Shown here piece by piece: positions 8,781-18,530 of a stretch of 64,000 nt of DNA. This stretch comes from Bacillota bacterium (lineage in GTDB: Bacteria > Bacillota > Clostridia > Peptostreptococcales > Anaerovoracaceae). The DNA lies in contig JAEZLP010000013.1 of the NCBI GenBank assembly GCA_023415235.1, positions 23,435-87,434 of the forward strand, given 5' to 3'. Both the position numbers and the translations under genes were made by a program. Each line of letters opens with the position of its first letter. Position 1 is the stretch's first letter. The notes below the pieces were generated by a model. The model ran no database searches. It was given only the letters and a program-made list of their open reading frames with translations, and had not been told where the DNA came from.

Positions 8781-9950
8781 ATGACTGGAAAGGAAATCGA
8801 TAAAATGGAAGAGAAAAACACGATGATGGATTTCATGGATGAGATTGAAAAATCCATGAGGCGGGTTCACAAAGAAGATATATTGGACGGAAGGATCATA
8901 TCCGTAGGTGAGGAAGAGATCCTGGTCAATATCAATTATACTTCCGACGGGATCATTCATAAGGAGGAAATGGCGGAAGACTACGACTATCAGATTGACG
9001 GCGACATCACGGTCATGGTACTTGATCCTCATGACAGCGAAGGCAATGTGGTGTTATCCCATAAAAGAGCAGAGGAGATCGTAGGCTGGGAGGAGCTGGA
9101 AGAGGCCTTTGAGGAAAAGAAAAAGCTCAGAGTAAAAGTGGCGGAAGTTGTGAAGGGCGGAGTTACGGCCATTTATCGAAGCGTCAGATGCTATATTCCC
9201 GGATCGCTCCTGTCCTATCGATATGTGGACGATATGAACGCTTATGTAGGAAAAACCCTTGAAGTTGTCGTTGAGGATTTTGACAGGGAGTCGAAAAGGG
9301 TGGTGCTCTCCAGAAAAGCGGTTGAAACGGTGGAGCGTGAAGGAAAGAAGAAATTGCTGATGAACGAGCTTCAGGAAGGTGAAATGCGCCAAGGCGTCGT
9401 AACCAAGCTGATGAAATTCGGAGCCTTCGTAGATCTCGGCGGTGTGGAGGGGCTGATTCACCTCAACGATCTGGCGTGGCATCGGGTCAACGATCCGTCG
9501 GAAGTGGTATCGGAGGGTGATCAGGTTACCGTTTATGTCGCCAGTGTGGATAAGAAAAACGGGAAGATAGGGCTGGTATTAAAGAATGTGGATGATGATC
9601 CGTGGCAGGGCGCCGCTGATTACTATAAATCAGACGATCTGGTGGAAGGCACTGTGGTCAGACTTACCGACTTCGGCGCCTTTGTAGAGATCGAAGCCGG
9701 TATTGAAGGACTGGTTCATCTATCCGAGATCTCATCGGAACGGATCAGAAAGCCCTCTGATAAACTGAAGGTGGGCGATCAGGTACAGGCAGTCATTCTG
9801 AGTATCGACGAAGGAAATAAAAGGCTCAGCTTGAGCATCAAGGATGCCGAGGGCCAGGTTTCCGGGGATGTGGATATGGTACAGGAGGAAAAGGCTACTA
9901 CTCTGGGTGATCTTTTCGGCGATAAATTCAAGGACTTCTTTAAACAGTAA
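8781..9950 (+). CDS. S1 RNA-binding protein, four S1 domains
   Basis: Homologue of ribosomal protein S1 (389 residues) with four S1 OB-folds: about 31-100 (DILDGRIISVGEEEILVNI), 115-185, 200-270 (GVVTKLMKFGAFVDLGG) and 285-360 (GTVVRLTDFGAFVEIEAG). The last two are most canonical and end with conserved HLxE/HLND blocks. In Firmicutes such proteins act in mRNA binding rather than as an essential 30S subunit. Start is uncertain: ATG 8781 has AAGGA upstream, but a TATAAT at 8763-8768 would leave almost no leader, so ATG 8805 (AAGGA at 8790) is a real alternative. Confidence 0.85.
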   Translation: MTGKEIDKMEEKNTMMDFMDEIEKSMRRVHKEDILDGRIISVGEEEILVNINYTSDGIIHKEEMAEDYDYQIDGDITVMVLDPHDSEGNVVLSHKRAEEIVGWEELEEAFEEKKKLRVKVAEVVKGGVTAIYRSVRCYIPGSLLSYRYVDDMNAYVGKTLEVVVEDFDRESKRVVLSRKAVETVEREGKKKLLMNELQEGEMRQGVVTKLMKFGAFVDLGGVEGLIHLNDLAWHRVNDPSEVVSEGDQVTVYVASVDKKNGKIGLVLKNVDDDPWQGAADYYKSDDLVEGTVVRLTDFGAFVEIEAGIEGLVHLSEISSERIRKPSDKLKVGDQVQAVILSIDEGNKRLSLSIKDAEGQVSGDVDMVQEEKATTLGDLFGDKFKDFFKQ

Positions 9951-9971
9951 ATAAGCTGCCATTCAGGGCAA

Positions 9972-10789
9972 TTATTTATATAGTCCCTTGATATTGCTGG
10001 TGATCGTCTGACAGATCACATCAACGCTGTCCGGGAACAGGAAATCCTCTGTGACGCCGAAGCTTTTAAGGTCGCGAAGTATGATATCCTTTCTGTCACC
10101 CGGTATGATGATGCGTTTCGCGATGCTTCGGTCCTTTTCTTTATTGATTGGATCAATCTCGGTGGTGATGTAACGATGTCTGGATCTCCTGTCAATCCGG
10201 TTGGGAAAGATGATAAAGGCACTTTGCTGACGCTTCTGACGTTCAGAAAGCTCCAGTGGAAAGATGAAGACGGGGCTCCTGAAACTTATTTCGATCAGTC
10301 TCAGGTATTCTTCCCTGTCTTCTATTCCATTGTCGGGATTCTCAGAGGATAATTCATAGAAATAGGGCAGTCTTTCCGATTTTCGTATCAACTGATCAAA
10401 CGTGAAGTTTAAGCTGCCCGAAATGAAGTAGCTCTGTGCAATCGCGTTGGCAATGGGAGAGGTATAGGAATATACGGATCCATTGTCTTTTCGGAATACG
10501 ATGACTTCTCCGTTAAAAGATTCAGGGGGTACTCCTCCTCTCCGAAGAGCTCGGGAAGCTTTCGCCTTGCTTCATGGATAAACCTTCCCTCAAACCAGGT
10601 CAGGTCGTTATGAATGTTTTCCTGCGGCTTTCTCGCTATGAACGGAATCAGTTCATATGACTTATCCTGATGGCCCCTGAAAAAAAGGATTTCCTCTGTG
10701 ATCAGATCCGGCTTTTTCAAACGGTCGATCAGACTCGAAACAGTTCCCACATACTCTTTCAATGATGAAATTGTTACTTCCTTGGCCAT
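9972..10789 (-). pseudogene. FRG-domain protein, core deleted and frameshifted
   Basis: The N-terminal half (start 10789) carries the FRG opening EEILFFRGHQDKSYELIP and GRFIHEARRKLPELF. After about residue 88 the family normally continues through the QHYGxPTRLLDxT core to a GEVIVF strand. Here the sequence jumps from EEYPL directly to FNGEVIVFRKDNG in another frame, so roughly 40 residues of the conserved core are missing and the frame is shifted. The second half then reads cleanly to 9972 (SPIANAIAQSYF, FPNRIDRRSRHRYITTEI). FRG proteins are often linked to defence or toxin functions in phage and mobile regions. This copy should be inactive. Confidence 0.78.
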
Positions 10790-10916
10790 TGCTCTTCCCC
10801 CCTTATGTTTAAGTCCTATACATTTTTTTACAGTATAACGTAATTTTTAACCGGAATCAAAGAATTATTCACAGAACAGGGCAATCAAAACAGAATTTAA
10901 ACTTTAGCTGCATGGG

Positions 10917-12416
10917 TCACCTGGTCAGCCCGCCAAGCCAAAGCAGGGAAATAAAATAAAGGACGCAGGATAAAGCGGCTCCGCAGATGATATAGGGGAC
11001 ATACGAAAGACCGGGCATCAGAGCATTCAGCAGGAATACCGCCGCAGTGCAGGCTGCAATTACGGAAAGGACTGGCTTGATGAGCCAGTTTTTAAATTGA
11101 AAGGAAAGCTTCGTTGTTTTCAGCAGTCGGCGCATGCTGACGGAGAAATTGAAACTACTGCTCAGGTACATGATGAGGATCAGCCCGGTGAGACCCTCCT
11201 CCGGCAATATATAATAGATCAGGATGATTTTAACCGCCGCATCGGTGATATTGTATCGGAGAGCACTGACCTGTTGATTCAGACCCTTCAACAGTTCGTC
11301 TATGACAATATCCATATAGATCAGTGGAATGAGGGGAGCCAGAAGCTTCATCAGCAGCCCGCAGTCGGGGCTGTTGTAAATCGCTATCCCCAACTGATTG
11401 GAAAAGGCGGCAAAGATACCAGCCGTAAGCACGGACATGACTGCTGTAAGCTGAAGCGCTCTGGTTACGGAGTATTCCACTCTTTTCTTTTGCTTCAGCG
11501 CGTTCGCCTCCGACACCTCGGGGAGCATAAGGACGGAAAAGGCCAGAATCACAGAGGCCGGAAACATCAGGACCGGCATTACCATGCCATGAATTTTCCC
11601 ATACTCCTCCAGTGACATTTTTCTGGAGTAACCGTGTTTCTCAAATCCCGCCGGAATCATGATGTTTTCCATGGCTTTCAAGCCGGTTCGAATCAAAGAA
11701 CTGGCAGAGACGGGAACGGATATGTACAGGATTTTTTTCCGTATTCCAGGCTGATGAAAATAGCAGGAGCTTGTCTCGCCGCCGTTGCGCCGCTTTTCAT
11801 ACCAATAGAGGGTAAGGGCACAGAGGCAGGCGAAAAGCTCGGATATGGTGATACCGACGGCTATGGCGGCGCATGCATATTCCAGCCCGCTTTCCAAAAA
11901 ATGATCGAGAATATTAATTATGATAGCGATTTGGACCGCCAATTCCACCGCCTGAGAAAAGGCGGGGCGGGCTACCTTGCTGACAGCATAAAAATACCCC
12001 TTGATACAGGCGGATACTGCGGCAAACGGCATTCCAACCGCCAGCAGCTTAAGGGAATAAACGGTCCTTTCATCTCCAAGCAAATCCCTGCCGATCAAGC
12101 CAGCGCCGAAATACAGAAAAGCAAAGGCCGGGATGCTGAACAGGAAGCTCATGGAAACCGCTTTCACGATCAGAGCTCTAGAAACGGAAAAGGAGGTTCT
12201 TCCGCCTTCCTCTGCCACCAGACGGGTTACGGCAACATTGATCCCGTTGATGACAAAAAGAGTCGCCATCATATAGACGGAGAAGATCAGCTGCAGAAGA
12301 CCGATTCCTTCCATTCCGATTTTATTGGACAGGAATACCCTGAATGATATGCCTGCCGTATTGAGCAGCAGGGAAGATACAATAATAATCAGGGCATTGA
12401 CAAATATTCTTTTCAA
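10917..12416 (-). CDS. Polysaccharide flippase, SpoVB/MurJ-like (MOP superfamily)
   Basis: A 499-residue integral membrane protein with about 14 hydrophobic segments, beginning KRIFVNALIIIVSSLLLNTAG and with the SpoVB-like LSNKIGMEGIGLLQLIFSVYM and YGKIHGMVMPVLMFPASV. MOP-family flippases move lipid-linked polysaccharide or lipid II; SpoVB acts in spore cortex synthesis. Start is TTG 12416 with GAGGAG 8 nt upstream. Clostridia often carry several paralogues, so whether this is the sporulation one is not decided, although a sporulating host makes it plausible. Confidence 0.83.
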   Translation of the reverse strand: MKRIFVNALIIIVSSLLLNTAGISFRVFLSNKIGMEGIGLLQLIFSVYMMATLFVINGINVAVTRLVAEEGGRTSFSVSRALIVKAVSMSFLFSIPAFAFLYFGAGLIGRDLLGDERTVYSLKLLAVGMPFAAVSACIKGYFYAVSKVARPAFSQAVELAVQIAIIINILDHFLESGLEYACAAIAVGITISELFACLCALTLYWYEKRRNGGETSSCYFHQPGIRKKILYISVPVSASSLIRTGLKAMENIMIPAGFEKHGYSRKMSLEEYGKIHGMVMPVLMFPASVILAFSVLMLPEVSEANALKQKKRVEYSVTRALQLTAVMSVLTAGIFAAFSNQLGIAIYNSPDCGLLMKLLAPLIPLIYMDIVIDELLKGLNQQVSALRYNITDAAVKIILIYYILPEEGLTGLILIMYLSSSFNFSVSMRRLLKTTKLSFQFKNWLIKPVLSVIAACTAAVFLLNALMPGLSYVPYIICGAALSCVLYFISLLWLGGLTR

Positions 12417-12467
12417 TGACAGGCTCCTCGATTTTGCTTGATTTTAGAAATATATGCAAGGAGCAAA

Positions 12468-12755
12468 TTACTTAGTATTATTATCGATTGCGGACTGCAA
12501 TTCCTTCCGGCTTGTTTCATTGTTCCAGACATTGAAGCTGCACGGGAATTTCGCGCCGCAGGATTGGCATTCCACATATTGGTCGGATTTTGTGAGCTCC
12601 CGCTTATCGAAAAGAAAGGAGAGAAACTCGTCCCGGTTCTTTCTTCCCGGAGCATCCGAATCCACGATATAGGAATATACGTGTGACGCCTCGTACTTCA
12701 CAACAAAATTGCTTTGGTGGCATTGTGGGCACACGAGAGGGTTTGTATTTTCCAT
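12468..12755 (-). CDS. Small zinc-ribbon protein, unknown function
   Basis: A 95-residue protein with two Cys pairs, CPQC near residue 9 and CQSC near 63, forming a likely zinc ribbon, separated by an insert with SYIVDSDAPGRKNRDEFLSFL. No family name recognised. AGAGGAAGG lies before the ATG. Directly upstream of, and probably co-transcribed with, the flippase gene, 51 bp away. Confidence 0.65.
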   Translation of the reverse strand: MENTNPLVCPQCHQSNFVVKYEASHVYSYIVDSDAPGRKNRDEFLSFLFDKRELTKSDQYVECQSCGAKFPCSFNVWNNETSRKELQSAIDNNTK

Positions 12756-12819
12756 TTTTGTTACCTTCCTCTTTCCAAATGATAGGTTTATTCTTGCATG
12801 CAGGAAGTCGCTTTATACC

Positions 12820-12852
12820 AAAAAAGGGCTTCTGAAAATTCAGAAGCCCTTA
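12820..12852 (-). terminator. Terminator of the alcohol dehydrogenase gene
   Basis: AAGGGCTTCTGAA/TTCAGAAGCCCTT stem with an A6 run on the plus strand (T6 for minus-strand transcription). Confidence 0.85.
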
Positions 12853-12879
12853 AAGTATCGGAGCTATTCCATGAATTGA

Positions 12880-14043
12880 CTAGCGGTAGGATTCCTCCAG
12901 AATCTTAATGGTGTCCTCAAGAGCAATCGTGCAAGGATCAACCTGATAGAGGCCGCCCATTGTGGCATAAGCGTTTTCTGCAATCTTGGGCAGTTCATCT
13001 TTCTTAATTCCATAATCGGACATTTTCAGGTTGTCTACACCGCAGGCTTTCTGAAGCTCCTGAAGAGCAACGACGAAATCCGTCGGCTTGTCCGCGTCGC
13101 ATTTCCCCAAGGCTTTCGCCATATCAATCAGGCGCTGGTCGCAGCTGCCGGATTTTGCAAGGAAGGTATAGTAGGCCAGACTGATCATGATCAATCCTGC
13201 TCCGTGTGTCAAATTAGGATGGTAGGCGCTCATGGCGTGTTCGATGGAGTGTTCGGAAATACAGCCGGAGGTGCTTTCTACGATGCCGGACAAGGTGTTT
13301 GCCAAAGCTACGTCCGTCCTTGCAGCCTCATTGCTGCCGTCTGCAACGGCATTGGCAAGGCTTTTTCCGATGAGTTCGATCGCCTTCAGTGCGAACAGGT
13401 CGCTCATCTCATTGGCAGTCTTGTTTACATAGCCCTCTGTGCTGTGAAATAGCGCGTCAAATCCCTGAAATGCCGTTAAATTGGCCGGTACGCTCATCAT
13501 CAATTCGGGATCGACAATAGACAGGACCGGAAAGGTTTTATCATAGCCAAAGCCGATCTTTTCCTCCCCGTTTGTTACAACCGCCCAGGGATCGGCTTCT
13601 GTTCCGGTGCCCGCTGTGGTGGTGACGGCGACGATGGGGAGCGGCGTATTGAGCACAGGCTTGCCTTTTCCCGTTCCGCCGGAAATGTAATCCCAGAAAT
13701 CGCCTTCATTGGTAGCCATGACTGCAATCGCTTTTGCCGAATCGATGCTGCTGCCGCCGCCAAGACCGATGACGAAGTCACATTTCTGTTCTCTTGCAAG
13801 GGCAGCCCCTTCCATAACATGCTCCTTGATGGGGTTTGGCAGAATCTTGTCAAACACGACATGGGTAACTCCCGCCTGATCAAGCTGCTCCAGAAGCCTG
13901 TCCAGGTATCCGTTTTTCCTGATGGACTGGCCCGCGGAAATGACAATCAGCGCCCTGCTGCCGGGCATGATTTGGCTGTGCAGTTTGTTCAATGCTCCTT
14001 TGCCGAAGAGGATCCGGGTCGGCATATAATAATTAAAACTCAA
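12880..14043 (-). CDS. Iron-containing alcohol dehydrogenase
   Basis: Group III metal-dependent NAD(P)-alcohol dehydrogenase, 387 residues: MPTRILFGKG opening, GGGSSIDSAKAIA nucleotide site, TTTAGTGTEADPWAVV, and the metal ligands D-x3-H in FQGFDALFHSTEG, then SIEHAMSA and LTHGAGL histidines. Start TTG 14043 is preferred (AAAGG 9 nt upstream, encodes SFNYYMPTRILFGKG); the upstream ATG at 14088 has no ribosome site and would add an unusual charged extension. Likely aldehyde reduction or alcohol oxidation in fermentation; substrate unknown. Monocistronic with its own terminator. Confidence 0.88.
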   Translation of the reverse strand: MSFNYYMPTRILFGKGALNKLHSQIMPGSRALIVISAGQSIRKNGYLDRLLEQLDQAGVTHVVFDKILPNPIKEHVMEGAALAREQKCDFVIGLGGGSSIDSAKAIAVMATNEGDFWDYISGGTGKGKPVLNTPLPIVAVTTTAGTGTEADPWAVVTNGEEKIGFGYDKTFPVLSIVDPELMMSVPANLTAFQGFDALFHSTEGYVNKTANEMSDLFALKAIELIGKSLANAVADGSNEAARTDVALANTLSGIVESTSGCISEHSIEHAMSAYHPNLTHGAGLIMISLAYYTFLAKSGSCDQRLIDMAKALGKCDADKPTDFVVALQELQKACGVDNLKMSDYGIKKDELPKIAENAYATMGGLYQVDPCTIALEDTIKILEESYR

Positions 14044-14165
14044 GATATCATCCCTTTCTTCCTTTGATGTTGTTTTAATGTTACCCATATTTTGCCGGAT
14101 TAGTCAACCGAATTTACTGTTGCAGGAATAGTTCATATTACACAGGAGATACTAAGATAAAAAAG

Positions 14166-14912
14166 ATGGGAATGATGAAGGCTATGAATGAAGCTTTGGT
14201 CGAGATTGTTCGCGCTTTGATTGCGTTTTTCACACTGCTGATCTTTACCAGACTATTGGGCAAGCAGCAGATGAGCCAATTAACATTTTTCGATTATGTT
14301 CTGGGGATCACGGTGGGGTCCATCGCTGCGTCGCTCACTACCGACCTGACCAGCAAGGCCTGGCCTCATTGGGTCGGACTTACGACTTGGATTATCGCGG
14401 TGCTTGCAGTTCAGTGGGTAACCTTGAAGTGGAGATATGCTGCAAAATACGTTGACGGAGAGCCTACCGTCGTGATCATGAACGGCAAGATTATGGAAGA
14501 CGCAATGAAGAAAATAAGATACCGGGTCAGCGACCTTACGGAGCAGCTCCGGGACAAGGGCGTATTTGACATCTCACAGGTGGAATTCGCTGTGCTTGAA
14601 GTCAGCGGCAAGCTTACCGTGCTGAAAAAGGCCCAGCATCAGCCGTTAACACCGAAGGATATGAATATGAAGACAAAATATAAGGGGATAAGCACGGAAA
14701 TTATCTATAACGGCGTGGTTGTTGAGAACAACCTGAAGCAGGTGAAAAAGGACAGGAAGTGGCTTGAGACGGAACTGAAGAATCAGGGAATTAAAGACAT
14801 TTCGGAGGTATTCTATGCGGAGCTGGAGACATCGGGGAAACTGTACGTTGACAAGTATAAGGATAAAATAAAAAATAAAACCGACATTAGCGACTTTGAT
14901 GGTCTTTATTAA
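14166..14912 (+). CDS. DUF421 / YetF-family membrane protein
   Basis: A 248-residue protein with two to three N-terminal TM helices (to about residue 85), the family hallmark TRLLGKQQMSQLTFFDYVLGITVGSIAA, then a soluble YetF-type C-terminal domain in two similar halves (GEPTVVIMNGKIMEDAMKK... and ...STEIIYNGVVVENNLKQ). Members appear in many spore formers, some as spore-membrane proteins; function not firmly known. It lies 18 bp upstream of the DUF4363 gene, a common pairing. Confidence 0.85.
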   Translation: MGMMKAMNEALVEIVRALIAFFTLLIFTRLLGKQQMSQLTFFDYVLGITVGSIAASLTTDLTSKAWPHWVGLTTWIIAVLAVQWVTLKWRYAAKYVDGEPTVVIMNGKIMEDAMKKIRYRVSDLTEQLRDKGVFDISQVEFAVLEVSGKLTVLKKAQHQPLTPKDMNMKTKYKGISTEIIYNGVVVENNLKQVKKDRKWLETELKNQGIKDISEVFYAELETSGKLYVDKYKDKIKNKTDISDFDGLY

Positions 14913-14930
14913 GGATCGGAGGTTCGTATC

Positions 14931-15299
14931 ATGGTTAAAAAAGTAATTGCTGTTCTGATTCCAACAGCATTGATCGTATTATTCATTCTGATCATGAACA
15001 GCGCACCCTATTTGAAAATGCCCTTTGGCGAAAAGGATGACTTCCCCTCCCTTATCCGTGAGATTCGTACCGACATAAAACATGGTGACTGGGCGGAAGC
15101 GGAAAAAGGCGCCGAACGGCTGGAGGACGCATGGCAAATCATCACAAATAGAGTTCAATTCAGTGCGGAAAGAGACGAGATGAGGGACGGAAGAACCGGC
15201 CTTGCAAAATTGAAGGGTTACTTGGAAGCAAAGGATGTGGCGGGATCGCTGGCGGAGTTATATGAAATCAAAGAGCATTGGACGGATATCGGGGAATGA
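14931..15299 (+). CDS. DUF4363 family protein
   Basis: A 122-residue protein with one N-terminal TM anchor (residues 5-24), followed by a helical extracytoplasmic domain (DWAEAEKGAERLEDAWQI) characteristic of DUF4363. It pairs with the DUF421 gene just upstream and is likely co-transcribed with it (GGATCGGAGG before ATG). Function unknown. Confidence 0.75.
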   Translation: MVKKVIAVLIPTALIVLFILIMNSAPYLKMPFGEKDDFPSLIREIRTDIKHGDWAEAEKGAERLEDAWQIITNRVQFSAERDEMRDGRTGLAKLKGYLEAKDVAGSLAELYEIKEHWTDIGE

Positions 15300-15361
15300 G
15301 TGGCCGATTATGGGAAGAAAACAGAACCGATAGCAGTGAAAAAAGTGAATTAGAAAACTGT

Positions 15362-15392
15362 AAAAAGCTGGGCGGACACGCCTAGCTTTTCT
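15362..15392 (+). terminator. Terminator after DUF4363
   Basis: AAAAGCTGGGCG, loop GACA, CGCCTAGCTTTT with one mismatch, then a T-rich tract. Confidence 0.75.
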
Positions 15393-15470
15393 TATGTTTC
15401 TATTGTATAATATTGACAATCAAATCAAAATCTGATCGGCCTTGGAAATTTAGATTTGAAAGGAAGCATC

Positions 15471-16658
15471 ATGAAGAAAGAAATGAAGCTGCTCTACATT
15501 CTGAAACTCATTGTCTCCGCAGCTCTCTTCTCCGGAGCACTTAATTTTGAGAATGCGCAGCGGGAGAGAATGCTTCTGCTTATTTTGATTTTTTGTCTCT
15601 ATCTGGCCTCAGCCCTGATACGATATCGGATGGAGCCGGATACGCTAATTTATTATCTGACCTTTTATCTGGATCTGGTGCTGATCTTTCTCATGGAGAA
15701 CAATTCCAGGCTGCTGATCAATTATTTCTTCCATTCCTTTTACATTCTCGCTCTGCTGGAAGCTGTGCTTACCCTTGATCTGAAGAGAGGAATCGCTGCC
15801 GGCGCGGCTGCCGTTGCGGTTTCCATGGTCAAGTACGGCTATTTAATTTATTATCAATTCAACTTTGCAAGCATATCGCAGATGGCTTTTTTCCTGCTGG
15901 TCAACATACTGATCCTGGTGATCGCAGGATTTGCCCAGCATAACAGGGAGGAGCGTCAGAGGAAGGATGTACTATACAAAGAATTGCTGGATACCCACCG
16001 GCAGCTGAAACAATATTCCGATGAGGTCAACCGGCTTTCCGTGGTGGAGGAGAGAAACCGCATTGCACGGGATATTCACGATATCATAGGCCACAATATG
16101 ACTGCCTTGATTATGCAGCTGCAGATGGCGGAGCATTTGTACCGGGAGGATCCCGCAAGAGCGGGAGAGCTGCTGGCCGGTGGGGTAAGGACCGCCAAGG
16201 ACAGCCTATCCGGTATCCGCGATGTGGTGGAAACGCTGCAGGGAGACGAATACCACGATTATACCACTGATGCGATACGGCAGCTTGCCGCAGAATTCTC
16301 GGAAAAGACCGGTGCGGTTATCCGGCTTGATGTAGCAGACGGCACTGAGAATGGGGGCGAAGAGCAGAGGAGGAATCCGGCAGCCGACATGGAAGTCTAC
16401 CGGATCGTCCAGGAGGCCTTGACCAATGCAGTGCGCCATGGAAAAGCGACGGAGATTATTGTGAAAATAGAGTATTTACCGGGAGAAATCCGCTTTCTCA
16501 TCAAGGACAACGGCAGCGGACAGCCGGATTTTAATGAGGGCTTCGGACTGAAAGGGATCAGGGAAAGAGCGGAAGCTTTCGGCGGTTCGATCAGGATAGA
16601 ATCGGAACAAGGCTTCTCCTTGGAGGGTGTATTATATTTGGAGGAACGAAATGATTAA
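15471..16658 (+). CDS. Sensor histidine kinase, LiaS/DesK type (HisKA_3)
   Basis: A 395-residue membrane kinase. About five to six TM segments occupy residues 5-150; a short coiled linker (ELLDTHRQLKQYSDEV) is followed by the HisKA_3 phosphoacceptor ERNRIARDIHDIIGHNMTAL (His in RDIHD) and an HATPase_c domain with EALTNAVRHGKA (N-box) and DNGSG, GFGLKGIRERA (G-boxes). Start ATG 15471 has AAAGGAAG upstream. It overlaps the response regulator by 8 nt. Together with the downstream lipoprotein and ABC exporter it looks like an envelope-stress or antimicrobial-sensing system. Confidence 0.9.
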   Translation: MKKEMKLLYILKLIVSAALFSGALNFENAQRERMLLLILIFCLYLASALIRYRMEPDTLIYYLTFYLDLVLIFLMENNSRLLINYFFHSFYILALLEAVLTLDLKRGIAAGAAAVAVSMVKYGYLIYYQFNFASISQMAFFLLVNILILVIAGFAQHNREERQRKDVLYKELLDTHRQLKQYSDEVNRLSVVEERNRIARDIHDIIGHNMTALIMQLQMAEHLYREDPARAGELLAGGVRTAKDSLSGIRDVVETLQGDEYHDYTTDAIRQLAAEFSEKTGAVIRLDVADGTENGGEEQRRNPAADMEVYRIVQEALTNAVRHGKATEIIVKIEYLPGEIRFLIKDNGSGQPDFNEGFGLKGIRERAEAFGGSIRIESEQGFSLEGVLYLEERND

Positions 16659-17295
16659 AGTATTGCTGGTTGACGATCAGGATATCCTGGTGGAAGGATT
16701 GAAACTCATCCTGGGAAAGGAAAAAGACCTGGCGATCTGCGGGACGGCAAACAATGGGCAGAGCGCTTACGAAGCGTGCCGTTGGAGCAGTCCCGACGTG
16801 ATTCTGATGGATATCAAGATGCCGGTCGTCAATGGAGTGATTGCCACCGCAATGATAAAGAAGGAATTCCCCTGGATCAAGATCCTCGTACTGACTACAT
16901 TCAACGACGATGAATACATCTACGAGGCCTTGAAGCACGGCGCTTCAGGCTATCTTCTCAAGGATACCGCTCCTTCGGAGATCGCAGACGCCATTCGAAC
17001 CGTATATAATGGCGGAGCCTTGATCCAGTCAGAGGTTGCGGTCAAAGTCCTGGATCAGTTTTCAGAACTGGCCAAGAGCAAAAAAACAATACAAAGAGAT
17101 CCGAGGATCCGGCAGCTGACCGAACGGGAAATTGATATCTGCAGACTGATCGCTGAGGGGAAGAACAATCTTGAAATTGCCGGTGCGCTTTATCTGAGCG
17201 AGGGTACGGTGAAAAACCATATTACAAAAATCCTGATCAAGCTGGACCTCAGAGACAGAACCCAGCTTGCAGTGTTTACAATAAAAAATCTCTAG
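16651..17295 (+). CDS. NarL/LuxR-type response regulator
   Basis: A 214-residue regulator: receiver domain with VDDQDILVEG, phosphoacceptor Asp in SPDVILMDIKMP (about residue 54) and conserved Lys in GYLLKDT; C-terminal LuxR HTH LTEREIDICRLIAEGKNN...EGTVKNHITKIL. Translationally coupled to the kinase. Probable control of the lipoprotein/ABC exporter operon downstream. Confidence 0.92.
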   Translation: MIKVLLVDDQDILVEGLKLILGKEKDLAICGTANNGQSAYEACRWSSPDVILMDIKMPVVNGVIATAMIKKEFPWIKILVLTTFNDDEYIYEALKHGASGYLLKDTAPSEIADAIRTVYNGGALIQSEVAVKVLDQFSELAKSKKTIQRDPRIRQLTEREIDICRLIAEGKNNLEIAGALYLSEGTVKNHITKILIKLDLRDRTQLAVFTIKNL

Positions 17296-17299
17296 ACAA

Positions 17300-17323
17300 A
17301 ACGGACGGCATGCCGTCTTTTTT
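17300..17323 (+). terminator. Terminator after response regulator
   Basis: Palindrome GACGGCATGCCGTC at 17304-17317 followed by T6. Confidence 0.85.
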
Positions 17324-17532
17324 GTCGTCAATCATCAACAAAAGCAATTTCACTGACTATCCATGCAAATAACCATGAGTAAATCGTGCAAAAAGTCATA
17401 GGGTTCTGCGTTATGGTTATGCTGAAAGACACAAGATAAAATAAGGAGAAAGGAATACAATAAGGCTGAAACAGTGGGGCGAACGACAGGAGGATAATTC
17501 TGCCGGGTCCTGATACTTCAGGAGGGATAGAA

Positions 17533-18525
17533 ATGAAAAGAAAATTAGCATGGATCATGATTCTTTTGCTGACCGCATTGACAGTGACCGGCTGCGGGAA
17601 CAATGGTCTGGACGATTATAAAAAGGCAGTGGAGAAAACGGAGCTGATCGCCAGGGGCCAGTGCTCCGGAGAGTCAACGTTTACTTTTGATTTCAATACG
17701 GAAGGCTTGAATCAGAAGAGCATTAATGAACTGAGCTATTATAAAAATATAACCTCGAAATTTCAAGCAACCTTTGATCATGAAAAAAAACAGGGAATCT
17801 ACAGGAATTATCTTAATCTTGGAGGCCTCGGATTCGACCTTGATGTTTTTCAAAACGGGGATGAAATGTATGCAAAGCTTCCGGTGATCGGGAAATACGT
17901 CAAACTAGATGAGCTGAAGCAGAAAGCGGATCAAACCGCTGAGACTCCGTCGGAGTTCCTTTCAGAAAGGACTCTGGAAGCGCTTGGCTCGGAATGGATT
18001 CATATGCTCAACGAGGACGATGTATTGAAAGGCAAGGATATTATTCTTACCACTCCGGACGGAGAAGTGAAAACGACGGTCTATACCATCACCCCCAAGG
18101 ACAGTCAGGTCAAGGCTTTTGAAGAAAAGGCAGTTGATATTCTCTTCAGGGATGAGCAACTGAAAAAGTTTTACGAAACAAGCATTCTGCCAAACTTCAA
18201 ACTGCAGGATAATATGACATTTGAAAAGCTTGCCGCAAAAATGAAAGAGCGCATCCGAAAGGACACCGTAAGTGACTTCCGCTTCACGGCTTATGTGGAT
18301 ATCGACGGGTATATTGTCAATGAAACCCTGGAAATGATGATTAAACGGGATGGAGCCGGGCCGGGAGAGCCTGAATCCATCGGTTTTCGACTGGAAGTGA
18401 ACAAGTGGGACATCAATAAGGAGCAAAAGTTTGAGTTTCCGGAGCTGAATGAGGAAAATATCCTGAAGACAGAAGAATTGGGTGACACGATGCCCTCTGC
18501 GTTCAGAGATCTTTTTAAGGAGTAG
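17533..18525 (+). CDS. Lipoprotein of unknown function (ABC exporter operon)
   Basis: A 330-residue lipoprotein: basic N-terminus, hydrophobic core and lipobox TVTGC with Cys at about residue 21. The rest has paired beta-rich segments (FDFNTEGLNQKSI..., GDEMYAKLPVIGKYVKLDEL) reminiscent of DUF6612/LppX-like lipid or ligand-binding lipoproteins, but no family was firmly recognised. It begins an operon with the ABC ATPase 5 bp downstream, so it may act with that transporter at the outer face of the membrane. Confidence 0.7.
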   Translation: MKRKLAWIMILLLTALTVTGCGNNGLDDYKKAVEKTELIARGQCSGESTFTFDFNTEGLNQKSINELSYYKNITSKFQATFDHEKKQGIYRNYLNLGGLGFDLDVFQNGDEMYAKLPVIGKYVKLDELKQKADQTAETPSEFLSERTLEALGSEWIHMLNEDDVLKGKDIILTTPDGEVKTTVYTITPKDSQVKAFEEKAVDILFRDEQLKKFYETSILPNFKLQDNMTFEKLAAKMKERIRKDTVSDFRFTAYVDIDGYIVNETLEMMIKRDGAGPGEPESIGFRLEVNKWDINKEQKFEFPELNEENILKTEELGDTMPSAFRDLFKE

Positions 18526-18530
18526 GAAAA

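Noticed and set aside
10409..10480. PTRL-containing tail of the first FRG half as the conserved FRG core
   Set aside because: It is an out-of-frame translation; the flanking residues do not fit QHYGxPTRLLD, and the other frame here encodes GSVYSYTSPIANAIA, which continues the second half.
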